A stretch of DNA of 64,000 nucleotides from an uncultured Gammaproteobacteria bacterium (GTDB taxonomy: Bacteria > Pseudomonadota > Gammaproteobacteria > UBA6429 > Thiohalophilaceae). This document shows, one piece after another, positions 27,122 through 36,871 of the stretch. The stretch spans positions 235,096-299,095 of the forward strand of contig CAJYAN010000003.1 of the NCBI GenBank assembly GCA_913064945.1, given 5' to 3'. The notes beneath the pieces are model-generated. The model searched no databases. It was not told where the DNA came from and was given only the letters and a program-made list of their open reading frames with translations. The number at the start of each line of letters is the position of its first letter. Position 1 is the first letter of the stretch. Both the position numbers and the translations under genes were made by a program.

Positions 27122-30100
27122 AAAGGACCATTGGTATTATCTTTGTCGTCGTATTCGTCCTGCCCATTCTGGCATTGGCATGGCTGACCACGACAGAAAG
27201 CGGTTTGCACTGGGCCTTTCAGCGCGCTCAGGGCTATCTGCCGGGTAAAATGACTGTCGGCAAACTACAGGGGAGACTCCTTGGCCCCATCATCGCCACC
27301 AATCTCGAGTATCGTCAGGAGGGTGCGCTAATTAAAACAACGCAACTCACACTGAAGTGGTCACCAGTTTCACTACTGACCACTTATGTCAGGGTCAATC
27401 AGCTATACCTCCAATCACTTAGTATTACCCTTCCCGAAAGCACGCAAAGCGAATCTCTCCAGAGTCAGGCAATACATCTCCCCACAATTAATCTGCCGTG
27501 GCGTATTGCCTTGAAGGATACCATCATCAACGACCTGCACCTCAAGCAGGGAGAACGTCACATCGCCCTACAGCAGGTCCGTCTGAAAGCCAATAGTCTT
27601 TTTAGCCAGGTCAAGATTGAAGAACTTCATCTCAAGGCTGACACCTTTCGCTTCAATATCAAGGGCGAATTGCAGCTTCGTCAAAACTATCACCACGAAC
27701 TCTTAACCGACTGGCAGGTCAGACTTGCCTCTGGCACGACAGTGAAAGGTCATGGCCAGCTTGTCGGTGATATCAAAAAAACCCGTCTAACCCAACAGGT
27801 GATTGGCCCGCTACAGGCAACAGTCCATATAGTGGCAACGGATCTGCTTGCTCAACTTCGCTGGCACGTCCAGATGGAAAACGGTCACTTCGATATCGCC
27901 AGACTGAACGCTACCTGGCCCGCCTGGACAGGCAAGCTCTCACTCAAGGGCCGTGGTGATCTGGGCTCGGCAAACTTCACTGGCAGTATCAATAGTGATT
28001 CATTCGATCCCCGTCAGCCCATTGACGCCGACTTTAAGCTTCAACTTGGCTGGCGCAACAATGGTCTTGATATCGCAGATTTTAATATTCATTCGGGTGA
28101 TGCACAAATCAATGCCCAGGGCCGTATCAGTAAATCACTCAACCTGGTCTGGTCCGCGTCAGCCACTGACCTGGCAAAACTCTCTACCCACACGAGTGGT
28201 CAGTTTCAGGCGAAGGGACTGATTAGTGGTCCACTGGCTACGCCAATGGTCGCGGCGACGCTGCATGGCAAGTCACTGAGCCTGCCGGACTATCGAATAG
28301 CAGGCATTGATGGCACGATGGCAGTCGACCTGTTCCGCTGGCAACAGGTCAAAATCGGGCTTGCGGCGCAGGGCCTCAACATCAAAGGCTATGTCCTGCA
28401 ATCAGCCGAGGTCAAGGCAGATAAGCAGCGTTTAACCGCCAAGGCCGTTTCGAAAACCCTTACGGCACTCATTGAACTTAAGGGGCACGCATCGGCTGAT
28501 GGTTGGCGTGGACGTATTGAACAGGCCGATGTCAAAACGGTCAGTCTCGGGAACTGGCAACTTACCAAGCCAGTGGCACTCCATATCGCCGCCAGGACAC
28601 TGCAAAGCGATACACTCTGTTGGCACAATCAACAGGCGGCGCGGCTGTGTGCCTCGATTCAACACGAAACCCAGCAGTGGAAATCCCGGCTTGAGATAAG
28701 CAAACTTGCCTTGATGATCTTCGGTCCATGGCTACCGCCAGACCTGAAACTTGAAGGACGGGTAAATGCGACGGCCGAGTTACAGTTGCAAAGCCCTGAC
28801 AATCTTCTTGGGCATGCTGATATTGAACTCACTCCAGGTACGATCAACTATCCTCAACTGGAGGGACACTCAGATACCTGGTCGTATCGTGGTGGCAAAG
28901 TAACACTCAAGCTGCAGCAACAGGGCCTGTCTGCAAATGCCGATATTGCTGTCAACAATAGTGATCGTTTATATTTGCAAATGGAATTACCCGGCGCGCA
29001 ACTCCTCAGTCTCGATCGCCAGCATCAGAAAGTCATCGCGGAGGCACAACTCAGTATTCATGACCTTGGGCTACTTGAAGCACTACTCCCGGAAGTACAG
29101 GAACTTAAAGGCGAGGTCGCAATATCTGCCTCTGCCAAGGGTACCCTGGCTCAACCACGGATCCATGGCCAGGCACACCTGCTCAAAGGCAGCCTGCGTA
29201 TTCCACGACTGGGGTTAAACATTGACCAGCTCAGACTGAATAGTGAGAGCGATGGTTTTGAAAAACTGGATTTTCATCTCGATGCACGTTCCGGCGATGG
29301 GACACTTGCCGTTCAGGGGCAGACCACACTAGACCCTGGCGCGGGCTGGCCAACTCAGATCAGCATCGAGGGAGAGCGGTTTGAAGTCTCACGCATTCCC
29401 GAGGCACGGGTCCTTGCTTCACCTAAGCTTCAGATAAACATCCAGCACCACCGTCTTGATATAAAGGGTGACATTCATATTCCCCAGGCGAAATTACAGC
29501 CAAAAGACACCACCATGGCCGAACGTGTATCACCAGATGCCGTTATTATTGGCAGTGAACAGCCGAGTGAAGAACGGTGGACCATCACGACCAGGGTTCG
29601 CTTAACACTTGGTGATCGAGTTACCTTCTATGGTTTTGGTTTCGAAGGACGCTTTGGCGGGAGTCTTTTACTGGAAGATCAGCCCGGTCAGGTGAGTACG
29701 GCTACCGGGGAACTCAGTGTGCTGGAAGGGCACTATCGGGCCTATGGCCAGAATCTCAGCATCGAACACGGCCGTTTACTCTATACCGGTGGTCCGTTAA
29801 CAAATCCCGGTCTGGATCTGAGCGCAGTACGCCACATCGGTGACATTACCAGTGGACTCAGGGTGAGAGGCAGCCTGCAACAGCCAAAGATCGAGTTGTT
29901 TTCCATCCCCGCAATGGGACAGACTGATGCCCTCTCTTACTTGTTGCTGGGTGTACCGATAGAAAATACATCCAGTGAACAAGGCAGTATGATGGCGAAG
30001 GCCGCCCTGGCAATTGGCCTAAGCGGTAGTGACACGATTGCCCGCACCCTTGGTGACCAGTTTGGCCTGGATGAAATGCGTATTGAGAGTAGCGAAAAAG

Positions 30101-30288
30101 GCGATCAGGCGGCGCTGGTGCTGGGGCGTTACCTGTCCCCCAGACTTTATGTCGGCTATGGCGTTGGCCTGCTGGATGCGATTAATACCTTTACAGTACG
30201 CTATCAAATTGCCGACAAATGGCAGCTGAAAGCACAAAGTGGTGAGTATCAGGGTGCCGATTTAATCTACACCATCGATCGTAATTAG
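27118..30288 (+). CDS. tamB: Inner-membrane-anchored translocation module protein TamB
   Basis: TamB is a long periplasm-spanning AsmA-like protein, thought to carry phospholipid or assist outer-membrane assembly with TamA. The 1056-residue product has an N-terminal membrane anchor (about 5-24, IGIIFVVVFVLPILALAWL), a long repetitive beta-rich body and the conserved C-terminal DUF490 domain (WTITTRVRLTLGDRVTFYGFGFEGRFGGSL, VLEGHYRAYGQNLSIEHGRLLY, LSYLLLGVPIE). The terminal LYVGYGVGLLDAINTFTVRYQI is typical. It is shorter than E. coli TamB (1259). The start overlaps the tamA stop by 4 nt, so the genes are translationally coupled. Confidence 0.93.
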   Translation: MKRTIGIIFVVVFVLPILALAWLTTTESGLHWAFQRAQGYLPGKMTVGKLQGRLLGPIIATNLEYRQEGALIKTTQLTLKWSPVSLLTTYVRVNQLYLQSLSITLPESTQSESLQSQAIHLPTINLPWRIALKDTIINDLHLKQGERHIALQQVRLKANSLFSQVKIEELHLKADTFRFNIKGELQLRQNYHHELLTDWQVRLASGTTVKGHGQLVGDIKKTRLTQQVIGPLQATVHIVATDLLAQLRWHVQMENGHFDIARLNATWPAWTGKLSLKGRGDLGSANFTGSINSDSFDPRQPIDADFKLQLGWRNNGLDIADFNIHSGDAQINAQGRISKSLNLVWSASATDLAKLSTHTSGQFQAKGLISGPLATPMVAATLHGKSLSLPDYRIAGIDGTMAVDLFRWQQVKIGLAAQGLNIKGYVLQSAEVKADKQRLTAKAVSKTLTALIELKGHASADGWRGRIEQADVKTVSLGNWQLTKPVALHIAARTLQSDTLCWHNQQAARLCASIQHETQQWKSRLEISKLALMIFGPWLPPDLKLEGRVNATAELQLQSPDNLLGHADIELTPGTINYPQLEGHSDTWSYRGGKVTLKLQQQGLSANADIAVNNSDRLYLQMELPGAQLLSLDRQHQKVIAEAQLSIHDLGLLEALLPEVQELKGEVAISASAKGTLAQPRIHGQAHLLKGSLRIPRLGLNIDQLRLNSESDGFEKLDFHLDARSGDGTLAVQGQTTLDPGAGWPTQISIEGERFEVSRIPEARVLASPKLQINIQHHRLDIKGDIHIPQAKLQPKDTTMAERVSPDAVIIGSEQPSEERWTITTRVRLTLGDRVTFYGFGFEGRFGGSLLLEDQPGQVSTATGELSVLEGHYRAYGQNLSIEHGRLLYTGGPLTNPGLDLSAVRHIGDITSGLRVRGSLQQPKIELFSIPAMGQTDALSYLLLGVPIENTSSEQGSMMAKAALAIGLSGSDTIARTLGDQFGLDEMRIESSEKGDQAALVLGRYLSPRLYVGYGVGLLDAINTFTVRYQIADKWQLKAQSGEYQGADLIYTIDRN

Positions 30289-30302
30289 GTACTCGCGAAC
30301 AT

Positions 30303-30347
30303 CGTCACGTCTGGCACCTCAAATTACACTATCAGGCCGACGTGATG
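30303..30347. terminator. Possible hairpin at the tamB / small-gene junction
   Basis: CGTCACGTC (30303-30311) pairs with GACGTGATG (30339-30347), nine pairs including one wobble, with a 27-nt loop. It overlaps the last codons of the converging small gene. There is no U tract, so terminator function is weakly supported. Confidence 0.25.
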
Positions 30348-30553
30348 TCCGGGTGAAAACCCTTCGAACGTAATCTCCGTAAGTAATCGCCGGGCAGGCC
30401 TGCATGGGGTTCATAGTCAATGGTAAGGTCATGTCCATTATGTCGGGGGTGTTCAACATCGATCACGTAAGGCATGCTCATAATTTCATGTTTTAGTTTT
30501 AACATATCCCGGGTTGTCAGAGATTCATCCAGATAAACGGAAATTGTTTTCAT
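30332..30553 (-). CDS. Small ferredoxin-fold protein, HMA-like without metal cysteines
   Basis: A 73-residue cytoplasmic protein with a beta-alpha-beta-beta-alpha pattern (MKTISVYLD; DMLKLKHEIMSMPYVIDVEHP; HDLTIDYEP; GDYLRRLRSKGFHPDI) like heavy-metal-associated domains. It has no cysteines, so copper or mercury binding through CxxC is excluded. GAGG lies six bases before the ATG. Function unknown; it may be a regulatory or partner-binding module. Confidence 0.65.
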   Translation of the reverse strand: MKTISVYLDESLTTRDMLKLKHEIMSMPYVIDVEHPRHNGHDLTIDYEPHAGLPGDYLRRLRSKGFHPDITSA

Positions 30554-30687
30554 ACACTACCTCATCAATATCGATATCCTACCTATAGGAATAGACCATA
30601 TTGACCGCATTAACAAGACAATCTGAGTGCAGAAGCAGTCTAATTATATCTGCATAAAATGAGTTGGTATTAGGGACTTCGTGACGC

Positions 30688-31164
30688 TCATTGGCGATAC
30701 TCCATTAACCACTGGTCGGCCCACCAGTTGGCATTCGCCTCAGTATTTTTATGCTTGAGCTGTTTCGAGTGGCTGAGAAAATGAAAGCATTCATGGGCCA
30801 GGGTATGGACAGCGCATTCCTCAAGGTCGTCAAAACGAAAAAGTTTTGCCCCGGAATACCAGCCCTGTTTATAGTCATTCGATGGGATCCGACCCCAGTG
30901 TTCATAAACATACGGTGGCGGCATTTCCACATTCACACTGGCACGTAGTCGATAACCGGATTTATACTGATGTGCCCTCGGCGCAATCCGTACTGGATAC
31001 ACACAACAGCCGTGTAAAATCGCCTTTTTAGTGAGTGGCAAGAGTTTAATCCACTCAATCAACCTTGTATCGAAGTCTAACAATTTATTACAGATAAAAT
31101 GTGTTACATGTGGCATAAACACCTTATCAATAATGGTTACTGAGGAAGGGGCTAGATTATTCAT
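30688..31164 (-). CDS. Unknown protein with HExxH metallopeptidase motif
   Basis: A 158-residue protein I do not recognise. The motif AHECFHFL supplies H124, E125 and H128 in HExxH spacing on a predicted helix, with a nearby acidic helix EANANWWADQWL (E142, D150) that could give a third zinc ligand. The arrangement is reminiscent of SprT- or ImmA-like minigluzincins, but no family is assigned. There is no signal peptide. The N-terminal 60 residues contain a CC pair (HGCCVYPVRIAP). A start at M17 is also possible because the first ATG lacks a clear Shine-Dalgarno. It lies downstream of a hybrid kinase gene that is also on the minus strand. Confidence 0.65.
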   Translation of the reverse strand: MNNLAPSSVTIIDKVFMPHVTHFICNKLLDFDTRLIEWIKLLPLTKKAILHGCCVYPVRIAPRAHQYKSGYRLRASVNVEMPPPYVYEHWGRIPSNDYKQGWYSGAKLFRFDDLEECAVHTLAHECFHFLSHSKQLKHKNTEANANWWADQWLMEYRQ

Positions 31165-31294
31165 TCTGAATCACACAAACGAACTCGTAGTTGTATTCAA
31201 GTATCAACCTGTTAAATTACGATTATGGTACGTCAAATTTTATTTTTAATAAGCAACATTCGCATTGGCGTTGTATCTCGATAAAATAGAAGCA

Positions 31295-34075
31295 TTAAAG
31301 CGGTAGCCATTTTTTTATTTGTTGAATAAAATTTTTAATATCAATCGGCTTGGTCAGATAATCTTTAAAACCGGCCTGCATTCCACGCTCGTATTCATGC
31401 CTCATGGCATTGGCAGTAACCGCGATCACTGGAATATTCTGTGTCTCGGCAGAGGTTCGCAGTGCATCCATTACCTCGTATCCATCCATCTCCGGTAAAT
31501 TAATATCAAGTAGAATCAGGTCAGGTCGAAATTCACGGGCAAGCTGTAGGCCATCCAATGCCGATGAAGCTGTAATTAAAGAAAACGCCGGGACCTGTTT
31601 GATAATTTCCTCGACAAGATGCAGGTTCGCCACCTTATCCTCAATATACAATATAGTGTAATTACGGCTATCGGCCGACACCTGTATTCTCATCTCATCT
31701 TCGCCAGGACGTAGACACGCCGCAGCGGCTTCGTCCGTATCGTATCTGCGGAAATCTACCCAGAAACTGCTACCTCGCCCTGGCTCGCTCTCAACACCGA
31801 TATGCCCCCCCATCATTTCAACTAACTTTTTGGTAATCGTCAACCCAATACCTGTGCCTTCAACGGAACTATACTCAGCACCCATGCGGTTAAACGGTTC
31901 ATAAATTAATGCTTGTTGATCTTTGGAAAGCCCCTTGCCCGTATCACTGACCGTCAGCCGCAGCATATCATCAGACAAGGAGGTGTATTCAAGCGTAATA
32001 TTGCCGTTTCTCGTGTTATATTTACACGCATTCGATATAAGATTTAAAATCACCTGTTTTAGTCTTTTTGCATCAGCATAAATATTAATTTTTTCAGCCG
32101 TAAAATTCTTTACCGAAAGATTAACATTATACTGAGCCACTAGTGGCATAGAAAGTCCCACGCACTCTCTAAGTACAGAGGCCAGGTCAACTGATTGAAA
32201 AACCACATCATAGCTACCAACTTCAATTTTAGAAAGGTCCAGGATATCGTTAATAAGGTCGAGCAAATGCTTGCCACCCTGATATATTTCATTTAACGAG
32301 TCGAGCTGACTCTTACTTAAACTTTTATCCATCTGTAATAATTGAGAAAAGCCAAGAATAGCATTCAGTGGTGTACGCAATTCATGACTCATCATGGAGA
32401 GAAATTCAGACTTGGCCTGGTTGGCGTGTTCCGCCTCATCTCTGGCCGCAATCAACTCCTGTTCTTTGCGGCGCAGACTCTCAGTACGTTCTATCACCCG
32501 CTGCTCAAGAAGCTCCTGGGCAAGTTTTACTTCGGTAATATCCTCCCAGATGCCAGCGATGCGATATGTTTTCGCATCATGCCCCTGTATGGGAAAGGAC
32601 TGTTCTTTAATCCAGCGTATTGAATCATCCGGTCGTACGATTCTGAATTCTTCATTATACAATCCCTTGTCCTGACTCTGACTTGCCTGAGAAATACGCG
32701 CACGATCATCAGGATGTACAGCATGCATAAGGGAATCTGGGTTGGCATAGAGACTTTCACAGGACAAACCCCAAATCGCCTCATACGCAGGACTAACATA
32801 AATGATTTCTTTTTTATCAATATCGGTTAGCCAGAATACTTCGCGAATATGCTCGACCAACTGTCGAAGATGTTGTTCAGACTCATAACGCGCACGGTCC
32901 GCTGCAACCTCGGCTGAAATATCCTCAATGCTGGACCAGATCAACTGCTCGTTATTTCTTTCGATTAATCTGCCTGAGAGTCGCACAGGTATCCTGTGAC
33001 CATCCTTATGCAAATATTCTTTTTCATAGGGACCAAATTGCTTTGTTGTATCGAGACTTGCAAGTTGTTGTTGTTCCTGTACAGCATAATCGATTGGCGT
33101 TAACTGCCAGTATGTCAGGCCTTTCATTTCATCAACACTACGACCAATAATATTGGCACATACCTGATTCACATCAATGAAGGAACCATCCTTCCTGCAG
33201 ACGGCGAGACCAATCGAGGCGCTCTCAAATAAAGTGCGATTATATTGTTCGCTCTCAGAGAGTTTTTTATAGGGCCGCCCGACAACAGATAAAAAGATCG
33301 CCCTAAAGAGATAAATATACGCAATCACCTTATAGATATGTCCAAGCAAAATCATGAGGTCACTGATGCTGGCGTACAGCGTGAAGCATAGCTCGCTCAA
33401 CATTGTGATTACAGTTGCCGCGTACAAATCTCGGATATCAGCCGACGCTATTTTTTTTGCTTTAAAATAAAAAAATATGGCGGATACCAGTAAAATAGCA
33501 ACAATTCCGTATTCTGCAAACACTTTAAATGGGGTCAGGCCCTCCCCTGGAATAAAGGTCCGTGGCAAAAAGTCCAGGTGATACAAGCCGATCCAGTAGA
33601 ATAATGCCGTAAATGCGGCACTGCACGACAACAACACGTAGCGGTTGGGTAACCGGTATCCCCCATTCTTATGTTGTAAGGCAAGCGTTAAGAGAGCCAA
33701 GGCAGCGATATAGCGTGCCACCAACCAGAAATAAATGGCTTTCTCCGGACTACCGGGGCTCACCCAGACCGGCATTCCGGCATACGACAGTATATGGGCA
33801 ATATCCAGCAAACCGACGCTAAAAAATACATAGGCCAGAACAATCGGTGTTTCAGCGCGTTCTTCCTTGCTGGTACTAAAGACCAAAGCAAAAATCGACA
33901 TCGAAACAATAATTGAGAACATCTCTGCAAACATATGCGTCGGCAGTGACATCAGGGCCACACCCTTCAAAAAATTCAGCGCAGGTAATTGCCACGCAAT
34001 AATAAATATTATTACGAGGATCAAAAGTAGCCAGTTAACTTTATCTAGACGTCTATTGTCTCTTATGTCATCCAT
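31295..34075 (-). CDS. Hybrid sensor histidine kinase with MASE3-type membrane input
   Basis: A 926-residue hybrid kinase. Residues about 10-270 hold eight or so hydrophobic segments with the MASE3 pattern (ETPIVLAYVFFSVGLLDIAHILSYAGMP and LDFLPRTFIPGEGLTPFKVFAEYG). Two PAS domains (about 280-400 and 405-525; ITDIDKKEIIYVSPAYEAIWGLS) and a short coiled coil follow. The HisKA box MMSHELRTPLNAILGF has H564, and the ATPase domain has SNACKYNTRNG and DTGKGLSKD. A receiver domain ends the protein with the phosphoacceptor D857 in LLDINLPEMDGYEV and the conserved lysine in KDYLTKPID. No Hpt or second regulator is nearby. The ligand is unknown. Confidence 0.9.
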   Translation of the reverse strand: MDDIRDNRRLDKVNWLLLILVIIFIIAWQLPALNFLKGVALMSLPTHMFAEMFSIIVSMSIFALVFSTSKEERAETPIVLAYVFFSVGLLDIAHILSYAGMPVWVSPGSPEKAIYFWLVARYIAALALLTLALQHKNGGYRLPNRYVLLSCSAAFTALFYWIGLYHLDFLPRTFIPGEGLTPFKVFAEYGIVAILLVSAIFFYFKAKKIASADIRDLYAATVITMLSELCFTLYASISDLMILLGHIYKVIAYIYLFRAIFLSVVGRPYKKLSESEQYNRTLFESASIGLAVCRKDGSFIDVNQVCANIIGRSVDEMKGLTYWQLTPIDYAVQEQQQLASLDTTKQFGPYEKEYLHKDGHRIPVRLSGRLIERNNEQLIWSSIEDISAEVAADRARYESEQHLRQLVEHIREVFWLTDIDKKEIIYVSPAYEAIWGLSCESLYANPDSLMHAVHPDDRARISQASQSQDKGLYNEEFRIVRPDDSIRWIKEQSFPIQGHDAKTYRIAGIWEDITEVKLAQELLEQRVIERTESLRRKEQELIAARDEAEHANQAKSEFLSMMSHELRTPLNAILGFSQLLQMDKSLSKSQLDSLNEIYQGGKHLLDLINDILDLSKIEVGSYDVVFQSVDLASVLRECVGLSMPLVAQYNVNLSVKNFTAEKINIYADAKRLKQVILNLISNACKYNTRNGNITLEYTSLSDDMLRLTVSDTGKGLSKDQQALIYEPFNRMGAEYSSVEGTGIGLTITKKLVEMMGGHIGVESEPGRGSSFWVDFRRYDTDEAAAACLRPGEDEMRIQVSADSRNYTILYIEDKVANLHLVEEIIKQVPAFSLITASSALDGLQLAREFRPDLILLDINLPEMDGYEVMDALRTSAETQNIPVIAVTANAMRHEYERGMQAGFKDYLTKPIDIKNFIQQIKKWLPL

Positions 34076-34462
34076 GTAGATAGTCCTGGTTTACATTATC
34101 GCCTGCGCCACTTGCCAGGGCATTCATCACATAATCCATGTCTATACATCGCACACCAATACAGTCTCTTGAAAGTATATTATAGTCAGCTTCCGTGATG
34201 CCAACACATTCTTATTAAAGATGTCGGCCTCTCGGTGGTTTACACGGAAGTCAATGTACTGAATGATGATGATTTAGCGTAATTCCAGCGCCGCCTGCTA
34301 TTGGTGATAGACCGGCGCTACAAATCGGAGGAAATGTAAATTGGAAAATGATGTCGTCCGTATTTGATAATGAATACGTTCTGGCACTGCTGTGATTGTG
34401 AGGGATTGAGGAATAAATGCTGTCAGGTGTTGGCAACAGGAATCCTTGCTGCCTTTTTATGC
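34076..34462. other. Intergenic region with a structured hairpin
   Basis: No gene seen in this 387-bp gap. A two-part stem is present at 34287-34319: outer arms AGCGCCG / CGGCGCT (7 bp) and inner arms CTAT / ATAG. It lies upstream of the hybrid kinase and downstream of the RRM gene, and could be a kinase leader structure or a terminator lacking a U tract. It matched no riboswitch consensus I know. Confidence 0.35.
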
Positions 34463-34729
34463 TTAACGACGCCCACCTTTAAAGCCTTTTTTCTCTTCTT
34501 CAAACTTGACCTTGATAAGATTACCCTCAAAAGACTTCCCGTCCAGACCAGCGATTGCGGCCCGAGCCTCATGTCCTTCCATCTCCAGAAAGCCAAAACC
34601 TTTGCAATTTCCTGAAAACAGGTCCTTCACCAGTTTAATCGAGCGAACCTTGCCATACTGAGAAAACAGGGTCTGTAGGGACTCTTCGGTGGTGCTGGGG
34701 GGTAGACTGCCAACAAATACTTTCTTCAC
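34463..34729 (-). CDS. RRM-domain RNA-binding protein
   Basis: An 88-residue protein made of a single RNA recognition motif. RNP2 is KVFVGSL (3-9) and RNP1 is KGFGFLEM (43-50), with the usual beta-alpha-beta spacing. A short basic tail FKGGRR follows. Bacterial RRM proteins of this size are often cold-induced; the link to cold is inferred from the neighbouring csp and helicase genes. The start is GTG 34727-34729 with GGGAG seven bases upstream. The csp terminator separates it from csp by only a short distance, so it may be partly read through from csp. Confidence 0.92.
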   Translation of the reverse strand: MKKVFVGSLPPSTTEESLQTLFSQYGKVRSIKLVKDLFSGNCKGFGFLEMEGHEARAAIAGLDGKSFEGNLIKVKFEEEKKGFKGGRR

Positions 34730-34764
34730 AATGAAGCTCCCGTTCTAACAATTTAAAAAATAAA

Positions 34765-34784
34765 CCCCGCGATACATCGCGGGG
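34765..34784 (-). terminator. Rho-independent terminator after csp
   Basis: Perfect 8-bp stem CCCCGCGA / TCGCGGGG with a 4-nt loop. On the minus strand it is followed by TTTATTTTTT. It lies 32 bp after the csp stop codon and before the RRM gene. Confidence 0.9.
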
Positions 34785-34816
34785 CTTACTTGAGACAACA
34801 AACAGTAAAAGATCGA

Positions 34817-35017
34817 TTAGATCTTGATGTTCGTTGCCTGCGGGCCTTTTGGTCCGTTTTCGACATCAAAAGTCACTTGCTGACCTTCTGCCAGTGTACG
34901 GAAACCATCACTAACGATTGCTGAAAAGTGGGCAAACACATCTTTGCTGCCATCGTCAGGAGTGATAAAGCCGAAGCCCTTGGATTCGTTAAACCATTTA
35001 ACGGTTCCTGTTGCCAT
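34817..35017 (-). CDS. Cold-shock protein, CspA family
   Basis: A 66-residue cold-shock domain protein that binds single-stranded RNA/DNA and melts RNA structure. Both nucleic-acid motifs are present: KGFGFI (RNP1, 13-18) and VFAHF (RNP2, 27-31). The N-terminus [28 protein letters not shown] is diagnostic. GAGG lies before the ATG. A perfect terminator follows. The 459-bp upstream gap, shared with the divergent helicase gene, is long enough for the extended 5' leader usual for csp genes. Confidence 0.95.
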   Translation of the reverse strand: MATGTVKWFNESKGFGFITPDDGSKDVFAHFSAIVSDGFRTLAEGQQVTFDVENGPKGPQATNIKI

Positions 35018-35476
35018 GATAATTACCTCATCAAATATTAATAAATAAACGTGTTACAAATCTTACGAGGAAATTAACAGGAGAAAACTTCTGACAAAAA
35101 CCAGGATAGAATGTAGCGTAGTGCAGTGTAACCGGTTTTTTGACCAAAAACACCATGCCAAGCCTAATGTAGGCGACAAAAATGACTTTTCAAGGCTTTG
35201 CTAATATTTGACCAGCTGAAGAGCAAAGGTCCGCTACCTGCGTTTTCACCCCGGCTTCCCGTACCCCTCGCCTTTACAAAATAAACGTCCATAGGGGCAT
35301 CTTTTTTGCTCGATATCAGTTATAATCGACCCTCAAACTCTGGTGCACATCGGTCTGCACCAATTTCAACGCGGTAATCCTTCACGATTCACCTCGAAAC
35401 ACACAAGTTACGTTTCCGCCTAGACCGTCCCAAACCAAGTGTATTGGGTAGGCCGATCCCTGGAGAGCACTATCAC
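35018..35476. promoter_or_regulatory. Divergent control region between csp and the RhlE-type helicase
   Basis: A 459-bp gap without a supported gene. A TATAAT at 35321-35326 on the plus strand could serve the helicase, giving a leader of about 145 nt, but I could not find a good -35. The csp side is A/T-rich (35030-35120). GGAG at 35462-35465 sets the helicase start. Confidence 0.35.
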
Positions 35477-36787
35477 ATGTCTTTTGAATCCCTCGGCCTC
35501 AGGGCTGAATTACTCCGTGCTGTATCTGAAAAAGCCTACAGTACCCCAACACCAATACAGCAACAGGCAATCCCCCTTATTCTCGAAGGTCGCGACATTA
35601 TGGGTGGCGCGCAAACCGGTACGGGCAAAACGGCCGGTTTTACCCTGCCACTATTACAACGGCTCATGGCTTCGGAAAAACCTGAAAAGGGTCGCCGCCC
35701 TATTCGTGCCCTGGTATTAACCCCGACACGCGAGCTGGCCGCTCAAGTTGCCGAGAGTGTTATTACCTATGGCCGTTATCTGCCATTGAAGTCGACCGTC
35801 GTGTTTGGTGGTGTCAGTATTAACCCGCAGAAAATGAAACTCATCAAGGGTGTCGACATCCTGGTCGCTACCCCCGGTCGTCTCCTGGACCATGTCGGCC
35901 AAAACTCGGTTGACCTGTCCAAAGTCGAAATTCTGGTCCTCGATGAAGCTGACCGTATGCTCGACATGGGGTTTATACGTGACATCAATAAAGTGCTTGC
36001 CCTGTTACCCAAGCAGCGGCAGACGCTGTTGTTTTCGGCCACCTTCTCCGATGACATCAAAAAATTAGCTAACGAACTGTTGAAGACACCTGCCCTGGTA
36101 GAAGTTGCCCAACGCAATACCGCCTCTGAACGTGTCAGCCAGGTGGTGCATCCGGTGGATAAGAGTCGCAAGCGCGAGCTACTTTCCCACCTCATTGGTT
36201 CACATCAATGGCAACAGGTACTGGTCTTTACCCGAACCAAACATGGTGCCAACCGCCTGGCAGAGCAACTCATGACCGATGGCATTACGGCTGCCGCTAT
36301 CCATGGCAATAAAAGCCAGGGCGCCCGTACTAAGGCACTGGCCGATTTTAAATCAGGCAAGGTGCGGGTACTGGTCGCGACGGATATTGCTGCACGTGGA
36401 CTGGATATTAGCCAGTTACCTCACGTTGTGAATTTTGAGTTGCCTAATGTTGCCGAAGATTATGTCCATCGTATTGGCCGTACCGGTCGTGCCGGTAATG
36501 AAGGCGAAGCGCTGTCGCTGGTCTGTGTCGATGAACTCGGACTACTGAGAGATATCGAACGTCTCATCAAGCGAGAAATCCCCAAGGTTGTCTTCCAGGG
36601 CTATGAACCGGATCCGAGCATCAGGCCGGAACCGATTAACAAGGGTCGTGGAAAATCATCACAGGGCGCGAGAAAATCAACGGGCAACAATTCACGCAGC
36701 GGTCAGCGCCCCCCCTTCAAAGGCCGTTCCAGCGGCCAGGGACGTCCCGCAAATCGATCACGCCAAAGTACACAGGGCGCACGCTAG
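35477..36787 (+). CDS. rhlE: DEAD-box RNA helicase, RhlE type
   Basis: A 436-residue ATP-dependent RNA helicase. Motifs in order: F and Q motif ([16 protein letters not shown]), motif I AQTGTGKT (45-52), Ia [55 protein letters not shown]. After about residue 365 a low-complexity basic tail rich in G, R, S, Q and N follows ([13 protein letters not shown] and later repeats), likely an RNA-binding tail. ATG 35477 has GGAG upstream; an earlier in-frame TTG lacks one. It is divergent from csp, consistent with a role in cold adaptation, RNA decay or ribosome assembly. Confidence 0.92.
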   Translation: MSFESLGLRAELLRAVSEKAYSTPTPIQQQAIPLILEGRDIMGGAQTGTGKTAGFTLPLLQRLMASEKPEKGRRPIRALVLTPTRELAAQVAESVITYGRYLPLKSTVVFGGVSINPQKMKLIKGVDILVATPGRLLDHVGQNSVDLSKVEILVLDEADRMLDMGFIRDINKVLALLPKQRQTLLFSATFSDDIKKLANELLKTPALVEVAQRNTASERVSQVVHPVDKSRKRELLSHLIGSHQWQQVLVFTRTKHGANRLAEQLMTDGITAAAIHGNKSQGARTKALADFKSGKVRVLVATDIAARGLDISQLPHVVNFELPNVAEDYVHRIGRTGRAGNEGEALSLVCVDELGLLRDIERLIKREIPKVVFQGYEPDPSIRPEPINKGRGKSSQGARKSTGNNSRSGQRPPFKGRSSGQGRPANRSRQSTQGAR

Positions 36788-36871
36788 TCTAGTGTTGACG
36801 GGCCGTGGTCTGGCACATGGAACGATTCCAGCCACGGCGCTCACTCAAGTCACGAAAGGGATGTAATTCGT

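Noticed and set aside
35299..35326. Promoter for the helicase at TATAAT 35321
   Set aside because: No acceptable -35 at 16-18 bp, so I mention it but do not claim it as a firm promoter.
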